Position numbers and translations under genes: made by a program
In this document: piece after piece, positions 1 to 8,563 of the stretch
Position numbering within the stretch: the first letter of the stretch is position 1
Layout: each line of letters begins with the position of its first letter
Origin: SCGC-AAA076-P13 sp964276145
GTDB lineage: Bacteria; Pseudomonadota; Gammaproteobacteria; Magnimaribacterales; D2472
Assembly (NCBI GenBank): GCA_964276145.1
Contig: CAXYDN010000003.1
Span: 62,001-126,000, forward strand
Length of the DNA stretch: 64,000 nt
Direction of reading: 5' to 3'
Notes under the pieces: model-generated
Databases searched by the model: none
Seen by the model: the letters and a program-made list of their open reading frames with translations, nothing else
What the model was told of the DNA's origin: nothing

Positions 1-153
1 TGCTAAGTTTTTGAAAAGTTCTATACCCTCTGAAAGGTATGTTTTTTTTATGTCTTTGTATGTTACTGAGTAAGTGCCCTCTAGCTCACATAAAATCTTG
101 TTAGTTTCACCTATTAATGGAAAGGCTAAAATAAATATTAGAAGGAATCTCAT
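1..153 (-). CDS. Secreted protein, N-terminal fragment (cut by window edge)
   Basis: A minus-strand reading frame starts at the ATG at 153 and stays open to the window edge, giving 51 residues. The first 15-17 residues (MRFLLIFILAFPLIG) form a short hydrophobic stretch typical of a Sec signal peptide, and the mature part begins around ETNKILCELEG. I do not recognise a family from so little sequence. It lies downstream of the methyltransferase gene on the same strand, 78 bp away, with a weak hairpin between them. The real end is outside the window. Confidence 0.5.
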   Translation of the reverse strand, partial: MRFLLIFILAFPLIGETNKILCELEGTYSVTYKDIKKTYLSEGIELFKNLA

Positions 154-188
154 AGAATTATTTTAATTTATAAGATATATAAATACTA

Positions 189-214
189 TGACTCTCCATA
201 AAAATGAAGAGTCA
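189..214 (-). terminator. Weak hairpin downstream of the methyltransferase gene
   Basis: TGACTCT at 189-195 and AGAGTCA at 208-214 form a perfect 7 bp stem with a 12 nt loop, just beyond the methyltransferase stop codon. There is no clean T-run on the minus strand, so it is at best a weak terminator. Confidence 0.35.
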
Positions 215-231
215 AAGTAACCAATTTTTAG

Positions 232-1290
232 TTAAGCCTTGTCTCCATATTCTTGCATATGTTTAGCTGTTCTTTCGTTTGTTCCATACATAAAGTGATT
301 TGCCATTTTTTCTCTATACTTGCTTGCAGGAACTGTTCTACCTACAGCTTCAGCAACCTCTCTTTGATGCATTGGTGTTGCTCCACAGCAGACACCTAGT
401 AATTTGATTCCAATTCTATTAACTTCTTCAAAAAAAGCTCTCATCTCATATCTATTACAATAAAGAGGATCAAGTGCAGTTGGGAAAGTTCTTCCATGGG
501 GTGCCTGGCATGTACAACCATTATTATCAGGCAAGTTAAAAAATGTAGGGTTTTCTTCTGTTGTTCTAAACGGAAGAGGTAATGCAGCCATATGGCAAGT
601 TATGGCTTCTCTTATTTCTTTAAGATATGGCAACATAGTCGCAGGCCCTCTAAAACAATTCATCCCGACAACATCAGCTCCTCTTTGCTCTAGCTCTTTG
701 CATGTATCAACAATCGAAACACCATCTCTCATTATATTTTCAGCCATTGGAGCTATGTTAATTACTGCAGGTAGTCCTGATTTCTTGATTATTTCAAGTG
801 CTTTGTAAGCTTCTTCTGCATAATAAAAAGTCTCACCCATAACAAGATCTGCGCCCTCATCGACTGCCCAATCTACCATTTCAGTAAACATGCGCTCTAC
901 TTCAAGGTGAGAGTTTTTATCATCTTGTTCCCATATATTTGAATTAGAAATATTGCCAGACATTAGATTTGGTTCTCCGCCATCTATTGGGTTGTCAGCA
1001 ATTTTTTTTGCTATCTTTAGAGCGGATCTGTTTAAGGGCTCTAAAAGCTCTTCTTGCCCTATCACTCTCATTTTTTCTCTATGCCCGTTATAAGTGAAAG
1101 CCTGAACAATATCTGATCCAGCATGTTGAAAATCTTTATGCAAATTTTCTAAAGCCTCTGGGTGCTCAAGCGCAACCATTGGAACAAATTCACCAGCTGC
1201 TAAATATCCTCTTTTTTCAACTTCAAATAAAAATCCTTCAGCACAAATTACAGGACCATGGTTTAATCTTTCTATTAATTGTCTTTTCAT
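232..1290 (-). CDS. Homocysteine S-methyltransferase, betaine-type (BHMT-like)
   Basis: This 352-residue protein is a pterin-independent homocysteine methyltransferase, a family that makes methionine from homocysteine with betaine or another methyl donor. The zinc-binding cysteines are visible: Cys212 in GMNCFRGP and Cys301-Cys302 in GVCCGATP. The N-terminal segment (VICAEGFLFEVEKRGYL) and a barrel pattern with GADLVMGETF fit the BHMT branch better than MetH or MmuM. Length is normal for a single-domain enzyme. A GGAG ribosome site sits 8 nt before the ATG. The 5' leader contains a SAM-II/SAM-V-like riboswitch, which is direct support for a role in the methionine/SAM cycle. The methyl donor (glycine betaine, dimethylglycine, DMSP or other) cannot be read from the sequence. 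Confidence 0.88.
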   Translation of the reverse strand: MKRQLIERLNHGPVICAEGFLFEVEKRGYLAAGEFVPMVALEHPEALENLHKDFQHAGSDIVQAFTYNGHREKMRVIGQEELLEPLNRSALKIAKKIADNPIDGGEPNLMSGNISNSNIWEQDDKNSHLEVERMFTEMVDWAVDEGADLVMGETFYYAEEAYKALEIIKKSGLPAVINIAPMAENIMRDGVSIVDTCKELEQRGADVVGMNCFRGPATMLPYLKEIREAITCHMAALPLPFRTTEENPTFFNLPDNNGCTCQAPHGRTFPTALDPLYCNRYEMRAFFEEVNRIGIKLLGVCCGATPMHQREVAEAVGRTVPASKYREKMANHFMYGTNERTAKHMQEYGDKA

Positions 1291-1370
1291 TAATTTATCT
1301 CCATAAATAGCTCAAATAGAAACTACTCAAAGTAGAGACATTGAACTGTTATTAAATCCTGGGAATAATT

Positions 1371-1421
1371 TCCGTTTTAGCTCTTTTTTTTGTATCGCGG
1401 CAATAGGATCAAATCACGATA
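1371..1421 (-). promoter_or_regulatory. SAM-II/SAM-V-like riboswitch in the leader of the BHMT-like gene
   Basis: On the minus strand the leader has a 6 bp stem (UAUCGU, 1421-1416, with GCGAUA, 1398-1393) closing a loop that reads GAUUUGAUCCUAUUGCC. An A-rich linker and GAGCUAAAACGGA (1383-1371) follow. The GAUUU...CC...UUGC loop and the downstream GCUAAA are the conserved core of SAM-II and the related SAM-V riboswitches. UCC in the loop (1408-1406) can pair with GGA (1373-1371) to make the H-type pseudoknot of these folds. SAM-V is known in marine bacteria upstream of methionine genes, including bhmT-type genes. The element ends about 80 nt before the ATG. I cannot tell SAM-II from SAM-V, nor see a clear terminator. 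Confidence 0.72.
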
Positions 1422-1470
1422 TGTGTATTTTCTACCAATATAGATACTTTTGTAAAGAATTTTTTTTAAA

Positions 1471-1725
1471 TTAGTTTGGGTATTTGCTTGCCCAATATTT
1501 ATCTAAAACAAAGTACCAAACACTATTTAAAAGTGGCTCAACAATAGCATCAGTAATTGCTGCAGAAAATTCTGCTCCAGTAAAATACATGACGCAGGAT
1601 GCAGCAATTATAAAGTGACCTATTGTGTATATAACAGTTCTTATAATTGTTCCGCGATTAGCCTCGTAAACTCTTTGTATTGGAGCATTAAAAAGCATCA
1701 TTGATTTTTTTATCCTGTCTATCAT
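1471..1725 (-). CDS. DUF2061-like small membrane protein
   Basis: A small inner-membrane protein of about 84 residues when started at the ATG at 1725 (MIDRIKK...). The frame is open upstream to an ATG at 1782, but that start would leave only 13 bp to the divergent beta-glucosidase and adds a Cys/Tyr-rich tail unlike the family. It has two hydrophobic segments. The pattern RTVIYTIGHFI, a polar turn with FTGAEFSAAI, then EPLLNSVWYFVLDKYW resembles DUF2061 proteins, which have no settled function. It is divergent from the GH3 gene, with about 70 bp for both promoters. Confidence 0.6.
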   Translation of the reverse strand: MIDRIKKSMMLFNAPIQRVYEANRGTIIRTVIYTIGHFIIAASCVMYFTGAEFSAAITDAIVEPLLNSVWYFVLDKYWASKYPN

Positions 1726-1795
1726 GCGCTCATAGTAACAGCAATTAATGAAAAGGTGTATTGAGGATTGATTGCTAACCATTTAAGATTTCACA

Positions 1796-4219
1796 ATGCC
1801 AAACATTAAACAATTAATAAAAGATTTAACTCTTGAAGAAAAAATAGAATTATTAAGTGGTTTTGACGCCTGGCAAACTAATAAGATTGATAGACTTGGA
1901 ATACCAAGTATAAAAATGTCAGATGGTCCGAACGGTGTTAGAGGAGATGGTAATTCAGGAAAATCCTCTGCTTGCTTTCCATGCGCCATATCCATAGGCT
2001 CTTCTTGGAATTTAAATCTTATAAACACTTTAGGAGAAGAGTTAGCCTCTGAAGCAAAGCTTAAAGATGTTGATGTTCTCCTTGGTCCAACAATAAATAT
2101 TCACAGGCATCCTTTAGGTGGAAGACATTTTGAGTGCTTCTCTGAAGATCCATTTCTAACAGGAAAAATTGCTATTGAGTATGTAAAAGGTGTCCAATCA
2201 AAAAATATTGCAGCTTGTCTTAAACATTTTGTTGGCAATGATACTGAGTTTGAAAGATACACCGTGAGTTCAAATATTGATGAAAGAACACTAAGAGAAA
2301 TCTACCTCTTACCTTTTGAGATGGCTATAAAAGAAGCAAATGCAAAAGTTGTTATGAGTGCTTATAACAAACTTAATAATATTTATTGCAGCTCTCACGA
2401 GAATCTTTTAATTGAAATCTTGAAAGATGAATGGGGTTTTGATGGTTATGTAGTCAGTGATTGGGGTGCTGCAAGAGACACTGTTGAAAATGCAATTGGT
2501 GGACTTGATCTTGAAATGCCTGGTCCAGCTAAGTCGTGGGGGAAAAATTTAATAACTGCTATTAATGATAAGGCAGTTCCAGAGGATTTAATTAATGACA
2601 AAGTAAAGAGAATTCTAAATGTCGCAAGTTTCTGCAAAAGATTTGAAAACCCAATTCGAAAACCAGAAAGAGATAATGACTCAAAACTTAAAAGAAAACT
2701 TTTAAAAGACGCAGCTCAAGAAGGTATGGTGCTCCTAAAAAATGATGGCATATTACCATTGAAAAAAGATATAAAATCAATTGGAATAATTGGTCCCAAT
2801 GCAGAAAAAGCACAAATTATTGGAGGAGGAAGCGCAACTCTTGTTCCTTATCATGAATCTCATCCTGTAAGCTCATTTCAAAATAATTTTAGTGAAAAAA
2901 CTATTGTTAAATCTGCTAAAGGTTGTCATACATATCGCTATTTACCAGAAATAAATAAATCACTGACAAAAGAAAATGGGTTTTTAGTCGAATATTTTAA
3001 TGTTACTGACAATAAAAATGATTTCATCTCTAGCAAAGTTTTAAGAGGGAGTAAATTTTGGATATTTGAGGGATTTGCAAAGGATATTATAGGTACAGAA
3101 GATAGGCCTGATATTTTTGTAAAATTTTCATGTACTTATGTCCCAGATATTTCTGGGGAACATGCATTTGAAATCTTTGCCATTGGCAAAAGTAAACTAT
3201 TAATAAACAACGAAGAAATAATTGATAACTGGACAGATCCTTTGCCTGGGGATGCTTTCTTTGCTCATGGCTCATCACCAAAACGAGGTGCTTCATACTT
3301 AGAAAAAGATAAATCGTATCAAATAGAAATACAATATAAATTTGAAGGTAATTTTCCTGCTATCTATATTGGTTGTCAGCCACCAGACAAGATTGATTTA
3401 CTAGATGAAGCTTTAAACATTGCCAAAGAAGTAGATGAAGTTATTCTCTTGGTGGGTACTAATTCAGACTGGGAAACAGAAGGAAATGATAGAGTTGATT
3501 TCAACTTACCAGGAGAACAAAACACACTTATTGAAAAAGTCTTAGAAATCAATCCTAATGCAATTATTGTTCTAAATACCGGCTCTCCAGTTGATATGCC
3601 CTGGGTTAATAAAGCTAAATCAATTTTACAATCTTGGTATGCAGGCCAAGAATATGGCGATGCTCTTTTTGAAATATTAACAGGCTTGGTAAATCCCTCA
3701 GGTAAATTACCAACAACTTTTCCTAAGCATATCAAAGATACTCCAGCCTATTCCTGTTACCCAGGAGAAAATTTACAAATGAGCTATGATGAAAAGCTTT
3801 TAATTGGTTATAAATGGTATGACAGAAAAAAAATAGAGCCTTTGTTCCACTTTGGACATGGCCTTTCTTATACTAATTTTGAATATTCAAATCTTAGAAT
3901 TAGTAATAGTGATAAAAATAATTTTACATGTTCATTTAATATCGAAAATGTTGGAGATATATCAGGTTTTGAAATATCCCAATGCTATATCTCCTTCATG
4001 AATTGCGACGAAGATGAGCCAATAAAAAAACTGCAAGGCTTTGATAAAACTTATATTAATTCAGGTGAAATAAAAAAAATTGAAATATGTTTAGATTCAA
4101 AAAGTTTTTCAACATGGGATATTAAAAATCATCAATGGGAAATTAAAAAAGGTGTATTTAATATTTTGATTGGGTCTTCTTCAAATGACATAAAACTTAA
4201 AGATAGTATCAATCTATAG
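1796..4219 (+). CDS. Glycoside hydrolase family 3 beta-glucosidase with PA14 insert
   Basis: An 807-residue GH3 enzyme that removes terminal beta-linked sugars. The N-terminal barrel contains MSDGPNGVR (substrate pocket), KHFVGND around 143-149, and the nucleophile Asp222 in GYVVSDWGAA. The alpha/beta sandwich domain (about 290-660) is interrupted at roughly 385-535 by a PA14-type beta module (starting near GFLVEYFNV), an arrangement known in BglX-like and fungal/bacterial beta-glucosidases. A fibronectin III-like domain closes the C terminus. There is no signal peptide, so hydrolysis should be cytoplasmic, which fits the sugar symporter gene nearby. Its 3' end overlaps the convergent oxidoreductase gene by 11 bp. 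The sugar specificity is not readable. Confidence 0.92.
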   Translation: MPNIKQLIKDLTLEEKIELLSGFDAWQTNKIDRLGIPSIKMSDGPNGVRGDGNSGKSSACFPCAISIGSSWNLNLINTLGEELASEAKLKDVDVLLGPTINIHRHPLGGRHFECFSEDPFLTGKIAIEYVKGVQSKNIAACLKHFVGNDTEFERYTVSSNIDERTLREIYLLPFEMAIKEANAKVVMSAYNKLNNIYCSSHENLLIEILKDEWGFDGYVVSDWGAARDTVENAIGGLDLEMPGPAKSWGKNLITAINDKAVPEDLINDKVKRILNVASFCKRFENPIRKPERDNDSKLKRKLLKDAAQEGMVLLKNDGILPLKKDIKSIGIIGPNAEKAQIIGGGSATLVPYHESHPVSSFQNNFSEKTIVKSAKGCHTYRYLPEINKSLTKENGFLVEYFNVTDNKNDFISSKVLRGSKFWIFEGFAKDIIGTEDRPDIFVKFSCTYVPDISGEHAFEIFAIGKSKLLINNEEIIDNWTDPLPGDAFFAHGSSPKRGASYLEKDKSYQIEIQYKFEGNFPAIYIGCQPPDKIDLLDEALNIAKEVDEVILLVGTNSDWETEGNDRVDFNLPGEQNTLIEKVLEINPNAIIVLNTGSPVDMPWVNKAKSILQSWYAGQEYGDALFEILTGLVNPSGKLPTTFPKHIKDTPAYSCYPGENLQMSYDEKLLIGYKWYDRKKIEPLFHFGHGLSYTNFEYSNLRISNSDKNNFTCSFNIENVGDISGFEISQCYISFMNCDEDEPIKKLQGFDKTYINSGEIKKIEICLDSKSFSTWDIKNHQWEIKKGVFNILIGSSSNDIKLKDSINL

Positions 4220-6212
4220 ACAATCTACTCAACTCTTCCTCTGAGAGATCTATCTGTGAGCCAAAAATAGAGCTATTTAGTTCATTTATTGTCCTAGGAC
4301 CAATAAGTGGAAATACTAATGATGAGGTATGTACTACATAAGCAATAGCTATCTCAATAGGCTCCACATTTTTTTTATCTGCGATTTCAAAACAAATTTC
4401 TCTTCTTTTAAGATTCTTTTTACTATGCCAAACTCTTTTCTCTTCTTCTAATGACGGATTAGAAAAATGCTCTTTAGTTGTGATTTCCTTCTTTCTGATA
4501 AAAAAACCTCTTGCTGTGCTTGACCAAGGAAATAATTTAATTTCATTACTTTTAATATAATCTAAGAACTGATTATTAATCCCAACGCACCCAGGCCATA
4601 CCGGCTCAAGCATTTCTGCAAGACTAAAATTATTACTTAAAACAGTAAAAGGTTCTTTATTATTTTTCAAAGCATAATCCCTTGCAGTTGAAAAACGATC
4701 TAGGTTCCAATTAGACGCACCAATATTATTAATCAACCCTTCTGCTTTAATCTCATCAAGTGCATCAACAAATTCAGATACAGGAATTTCATTATTATCC
4801 CTATGGAGGCAATATATATCTATTTTTGAAATTTTTAATCGCTCTAAAGATTCTTCTATTTGAGGTTTAATAAGCTCAGGTTTGCAATCTGGAGTATGAG
4901 CACCCTTTCCGAGAACAACCACATCATTTTGAAGGTTTCTTGAGTTTATCCAATCACCTAAGTACTTATCCCCAAGTCCATTATTGTAAATATAAGCGGT
5001 ATCAAAAATTCTCCCACCCGCTCCATAGAAATAATCAAACATAGCATAAGCATGAATGTCTGATGTTTGGTTATCGCAACCAAGAACAAGCCTTGAAAAT
5101 TGCTTATCTGTGTTGTTTGCTGAAATACTATCTAATTTTCTTTTTTGTATTGAATAAAAATTAGATTTGACCATAGGTGAGACATCTTTTGATTCAAATG
5201 GACAAACCACCCCGGTCTCTTGTCTCCACCTATCTAGCCACAACATAATACTTTGTGAATCATTGTGTGAAATTAATTCTGATTCTAGGCTGCCCTGTAA
5301 TATAGATTGAGAAGCATGGTCAATTTCCCTAGTAAAAAGACCAACATCATCTTTATATGCAATCTCTTCAACAAGGCTTTCTTTGTTATAAATTTTTATA
5401 GAAGAAAGACCTTCTTGGAACTGACCGCAATGCCATGGCTGACTTGCCTCTAATTTAAAGTTGCCGCTTACGACCTCTAAATTATTCTCATACTCTTCAT
5501 TTATAGCACATGAAATATTGGCTTTAATATTATCTGTAAAAACAATATGCGCTTTAGAGTTTAAATCTACTCCTGTTGTATCAAGCTCTCCTGATACTTC
5601 AATGCTTTCTGGGTCAGCATATGGTTTACTGAGGATTTGACCTGCTAAAAGTTTAACCATGGATAGTGGATAACACCCCACATCCAAGATGGCTCCTCCA
5701 CCCATCATTAAATTTCTTAACCTGTGGTCCTCAGGTATTTCTGCATTAAAACCAAATGAGCAATTAATAGATATCTCTTCTTTTGTGTCTCTTAAAATTT
5801 TTAAACTATTAAGAATATTTATAGTTTGAGGATGAGTTCTATACATGTATGCTTCCATCAAAAAAATTTCAGCATCTTTAGCAAGGCCAAACAAAACCAT
5901 ACTTTCAATATGATTAATTGTAATAGGCTTTTCACAAAGTACGTGTTTCTTATTTTTTATGGATTGAAAAGCATACTCAAAATGAGAATTATGAGGAGTA
6001 GCAATATAAACAGCGTCAATATCATTTGAGGATAACAGTGAATTAATATCAGAGTGTGCTTGAATATTAAACTTCTTAGAGAATTGTCTTAAGGTAGCTT
6101 CATTTCTTCCATAAACAGAAATTAAGTTCGAATGATCGCAGTATTTAATTGAGTGAGCAAAAGCATTAGCTATAGAACCAGTACCTATGATTCCCCATTT
6201 AATTTTAGACAT
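4209..6212 (-). CDS. Fused Gfo/Idh/MocA oxidoreductase and aldo-keto reductase
   Basis: A single 667-residue frame joins two redox enzymes. Residues 1 to about 335 are a Gfo/Idh/MocA dehydrogenase: Rossmann motif GIIGTGSIAN near 7-16, the EKP motif at 94-96, and a dihydrodiol/xylose dehydrogenase-like segment MEAYMYRTHPQ near 119-129. After a linker of about 35 residues, residues 372-667 form an aldo-keto reductase with the full tetrad: Asp404, Tyr409, Lys436 and His470. Both cofactor sites look intact. The gene overlaps the start of the upstream symporter gene by 8 bp (same strand, one operon) and converges on the GH3 gene. A two-step or redox-neutral conversion of a sugar released by the GH3 enzyme is the natural inference. 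The substrate is unknown. No frameshift is needed, so the fusion is real in this sequence. Confidence 0.88.
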   Translation of the reverse strand: MSKIKWGIIGTGSIANAFAHSIKYCDHSNLISVYGRNEATLRQFSKKFNIQAHSDINSLLSSNDIDAVYIATPHNSHFEYAFQSIKNKKHVLCEKPITINHIESMVLFGLAKDAEIFLMEAYMYRTHPQTINILNSLKILRDTKEEISINCSFGFNAEIPEDHRLRNLMMGGGAILDVGCYPLSMVKLLAGQILSKPYADPESIEVSGELDTTGVDLNSKAHIVFTDNIKANISCAINEEYENNLEVVSGNFKLEASQPWHCGQFQEGLSSIKIYNKESLVEEIAYKDDVGLFTREIDHASQSILQGSLESELISHNDSQSIMLWLDRWRQETGVVCPFESKDVSPMVKSNFYSIQKRKLDSISANNTDKQFSRLVLGCDNQTSDIHAYAMFDYFYGAGGRIFDTAYIYNNGLGDKYLGDWINSRNLQNDVVVLGKGAHTPDCKPELIKPQIEESLERLKISKIDIYCLHRDNNEIPVSEFVDALDEIKAEGLINNIGASNWNLDRFSTARDYALKNNKEPFTVLSNNFSLAEMLEPVWPGCVGINNQFLDYIKSNEIKLFPWSSTARGFFIRKKEITTKEHFSNPSLEEEKRVWHSKKNLKRREICFEIADKKNVEPIEIAIAYVVHTSSLVFPLIGPRTINELNSSIFGSQIDLSEEELSRLSID

Positions 6213-7566
6213 TTTGAATCTTTCTATTTTCTATGTCTTCTATTAGTTTTTTATGGAAGTTCCTATCTATTGGATAAAAATATACTAATATCAAGCTGAT
6301 CGAAACTCCTATAAGTGGTATCAAAGACATTAAAGCCTTTAAAGAAGATAAAGTTTCTTGTGTTTGCTCCTGATTTGGTTCAAACCCTATATTGGTTAAA
6401 ATCATTCCTAATATAACTGCAGCAATTGCTATAGCACCCTTTTGAGCAAACGTCATAAAACCATATAATGATGATTCTGTTCTAATCCCAGTTTTCCATT
6501 CACCATATTCAATGGTATCGGGCAGCATGGACCAAAATAAAACTCCAGTAGCACCATTACCAAAACCAATAAAACTTAAGATATAAAGTAATTCCTTAAG
6601 CTCAGAAATTGGATAGATATAAAATATAAAAAATCCAATAAATAAAAATGTCATAGATAACATCCAGGTATTTTTTTTCCCTAATCTAATTGCTAAATAT
6701 GCCCATAAAGGAATTGCTAATAATGTACTGCCGCTCATGACGCCTAAAATTAATCCCTGATACTCGTGAAAACCCAATGCATATTTAGAGAAATAAATTA
6801 AATTATTGTTGAACATCAAATACGTAGATATCAGAATTAAGATTGCAAAGAAAACAATCCAGAATGGATAATTATTTGATACAGATTTTAAAACTTTTGA
6901 AAAACTTGGAAGCTCTTCTTTAGAAAATTTAAATGGTCTTTCTTGAACATAATGAACAGTAATTCCAAGAATTATAATTGCTGCTAATCCAGCTATCATG
7001 CCAAGGTAAATAAAACCAAGGGACTCTTCACCACCACCAAAAAATAAAACAATTGGAAATGCTAGTGCTGAAATAGAAAATGTTCCAAAAGATGCTGCAA
7101 GCATTCTTGCTGTAGTTAGTTTTGTTCTCTCATCGCTATCATCTGTAATTCTTGCAGTTAAAGACGAATATGGAACGCTGACAACAGTAAAACAAGTTCT
7201 GTGAAATAAGTTGACTACTAATAGAAATATGAATAAAAACGTACCTTCAAATGGCGGCATCCATAAAAGTAAAATAAATGATAATGCTAGCGGTATTGAT
7301 CCATAATAAATATATGGTCTGTAACTTCCCATTTTAGTTCTAGTCCTTTCAGCTATATAGCCCATAAAAGGGTCTGTTACTGCATCCCATGCGATGCCCA
7401 GAGCATAAATCCAGCCTGCCATCAATGGTGAAATGCCAACAACATCAGTATAAAAATAAAGGAGATATAAGCTAACTCCGCTCCAGTAAAGACAAATAGC
7501 ATAATCACCAATACCATATGCCACTCTAATTTTATTAGCTCTAAAAAGATTGATAACGTATTGCAT
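6205..7566 (-). CDS. GPH-family sugar:cation symporter (MelB-like MFS)
   Basis: A 453-residue inner-membrane transporter with about 12 hydrophobic segments, of the glycoside-pentoside-hexuronide:cation symporter family. The family signature is visible near the N terminus: WDAVTDPFMGYIAERT (the DxxxDP motif on helix II that includes cation-site aspartates in MelB), followed by RTKMGSYRPYI. A second signature near 350 reads FWSMLPDTIEYGEW. It is first in a minus-strand pair with the fused oxidoreductase gene. With the convergent GH3 gene this makes an uptake-and-hydrolysis module for an oligosaccharide or glycoside. The coupling ion and sugar cannot be assigned. Confidence 0.88.
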   Translation of the reverse strand: MQYVINLFRANKIRVAYGIGDYAICLYWSGVSLYLLYFYTDVVGISPLMAGWIYALGIAWDAVTDPFMGYIAERTRTKMGSYRPYIYYGSIPLALSFILLLWMPPFEGTFLFIFLLVVNLFHRTCFTVVSVPYSSLTARITDDSDERTKLTTARMLAASFGTFSISALAFPIVLFFGGGEESLGFIYLGMIAGLAAIIILGITVHYVQERPFKFSKEELPSFSKVLKSVSNNYPFWIVFFAILILISTYLMFNNNLIYFSKYALGFHEYQGLILGVMSGSTLLAIPLWAYLAIRLGKKNTWMLSMTFLFIGFFIFYIYPISELKELLYILSFIGFGNGATGVLFWSMLPDTIEYGEWKTGIRTESSLYGFMTFAQKGAIAIAAVILGMILTNIGFEPNQEQTQETLSSLKALMSLIPLIGVSISLILVYFYPIDRNFHKKLIEDIENRKIQNV

Positions 7567-7630
7567 GAGGATAATGAAAAATTTTTTAGTTATTTAAGTT
7601 TCTAATGTATATGAAAAAGCAGTGTATTGC

Positions 7631-8563
7631 ATGTCTGAAATATGTAAGACTAAGCTTATGAGTTTTAAAGAGGGGTATACAGAAAATAATGGAGTGAAAA
7701 TCTTTTATAGGGATTATGGACCGGCTGATGCAACCCCTATTCTTTTAGTTCATGGATTAGGTGCCCAATTAGTTCATTGGCCTGAGCCTCTTATAGATTT
7801 TCTTATTGAGAATGGCCTTAGGCCTATAACTTTTGATAATAGGGATGCGGGATTATCCTCAAGATTTACTAATAAACCTTCTATTGTTCTTGGGTATTTA
7901 AGATATTTCTTTCGGCTTCCAATAAAGCCTGAATATAGTCTTAATGATATGGCTCGTGATGGAATAAATCTTCTTAATCACCTAAATATTGATAAAGCTC
8001 ATATTCTTGGAACATCTATGGGAGGTATGATTAGTCAAATACTTTGTGCAAAGTACCCTGATAGAGTCAAAACATATACCTTAATTGCTTCTACTGCTTC
8101 GGTTCCAGGTCCTTTAAATGGTGCATCAAAAGAAGTTCGAGAGATGATGGTAAGTAGGTCTAAAAGCACTAATCCAACAATGGATGAGGTCTATCAAAGA
8201 GAATTGAAATGGGTTGGATTGATTGGAATGGAAGGCAAAGAAATTGATACACCTAAATTTAGAGAAGATACTATCAATAACTATAAAAGAATTAAAGATA
8301 TAAAAGATGGTTTTGGTTATGCTCGACAACTGATAGCAATACTTTCGTCAAAAAATAGAATTAAAAAAGTTAAAAATATTCAAGCAAAAACTTTAATTAT
8401 TCATGGGGAGCAAGACCCTGTATTAAATGCTGAAAATTCAAGATTTATGCATAAGCTCATACCTAACAGCGAGCTAATTATTATTGGTAATATGAGACAC
8501 CTTATCGAAGAAGAGATACTTGATCAATTCAAAGGTAGGTTAAAGGATCATCTTTTGAATTAA
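7631..8563 (+). CDS. Alpha/beta hydrolase
   Basis: An alpha/beta-fold hydrolase of about 310 residues. The oxyanion segment is VHGLGAQ, the nucleophile elbow is GTSMGG, the acid is in HGEQDPV, and the base is the His in NMRHLIEEE. These make a complete Ser-Asp-His triad. A lid of about 80 residues lies between the elbow and the acid. The family includes esterases, lactonases and haloperoxidase-like enzymes, so a substrate cannot be given. I chose the ATG at 7631; a GTG at 7622 and an ATG at 7658 (MSFKEG, just before the first strand) are alternatives. The 3' end overlaps the convergent flavoprotein gene by 35 bp. Confidence 0.8.
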   Translation: MSEICKTKLMSFKEGYTENNGVKIFYRDYGPADATPILLVHGLGAQLVHWPEPLIDFLIENGLRPITFDNRDAGLSSRFTNKPSIVLGYLRYFFRLPIKPEYSLNDMARDGINLLNHLNIDKAHILGTSMGGMISQILCAKYPDRVKTYTLIASTASVPGPLNGASKEVREMMVSRSKSTNPTMDEVYQRELKWVGLIGMEGKEIDTPKFREDTINNYKRIKDIKDGFGYARQLIAILSSKNRIKKVKNIQAKTLIIHGEQDPVLNAENSRFMHKLIPNSELIIIGNMRHLIEEEILDQFKGRLKDHLLN

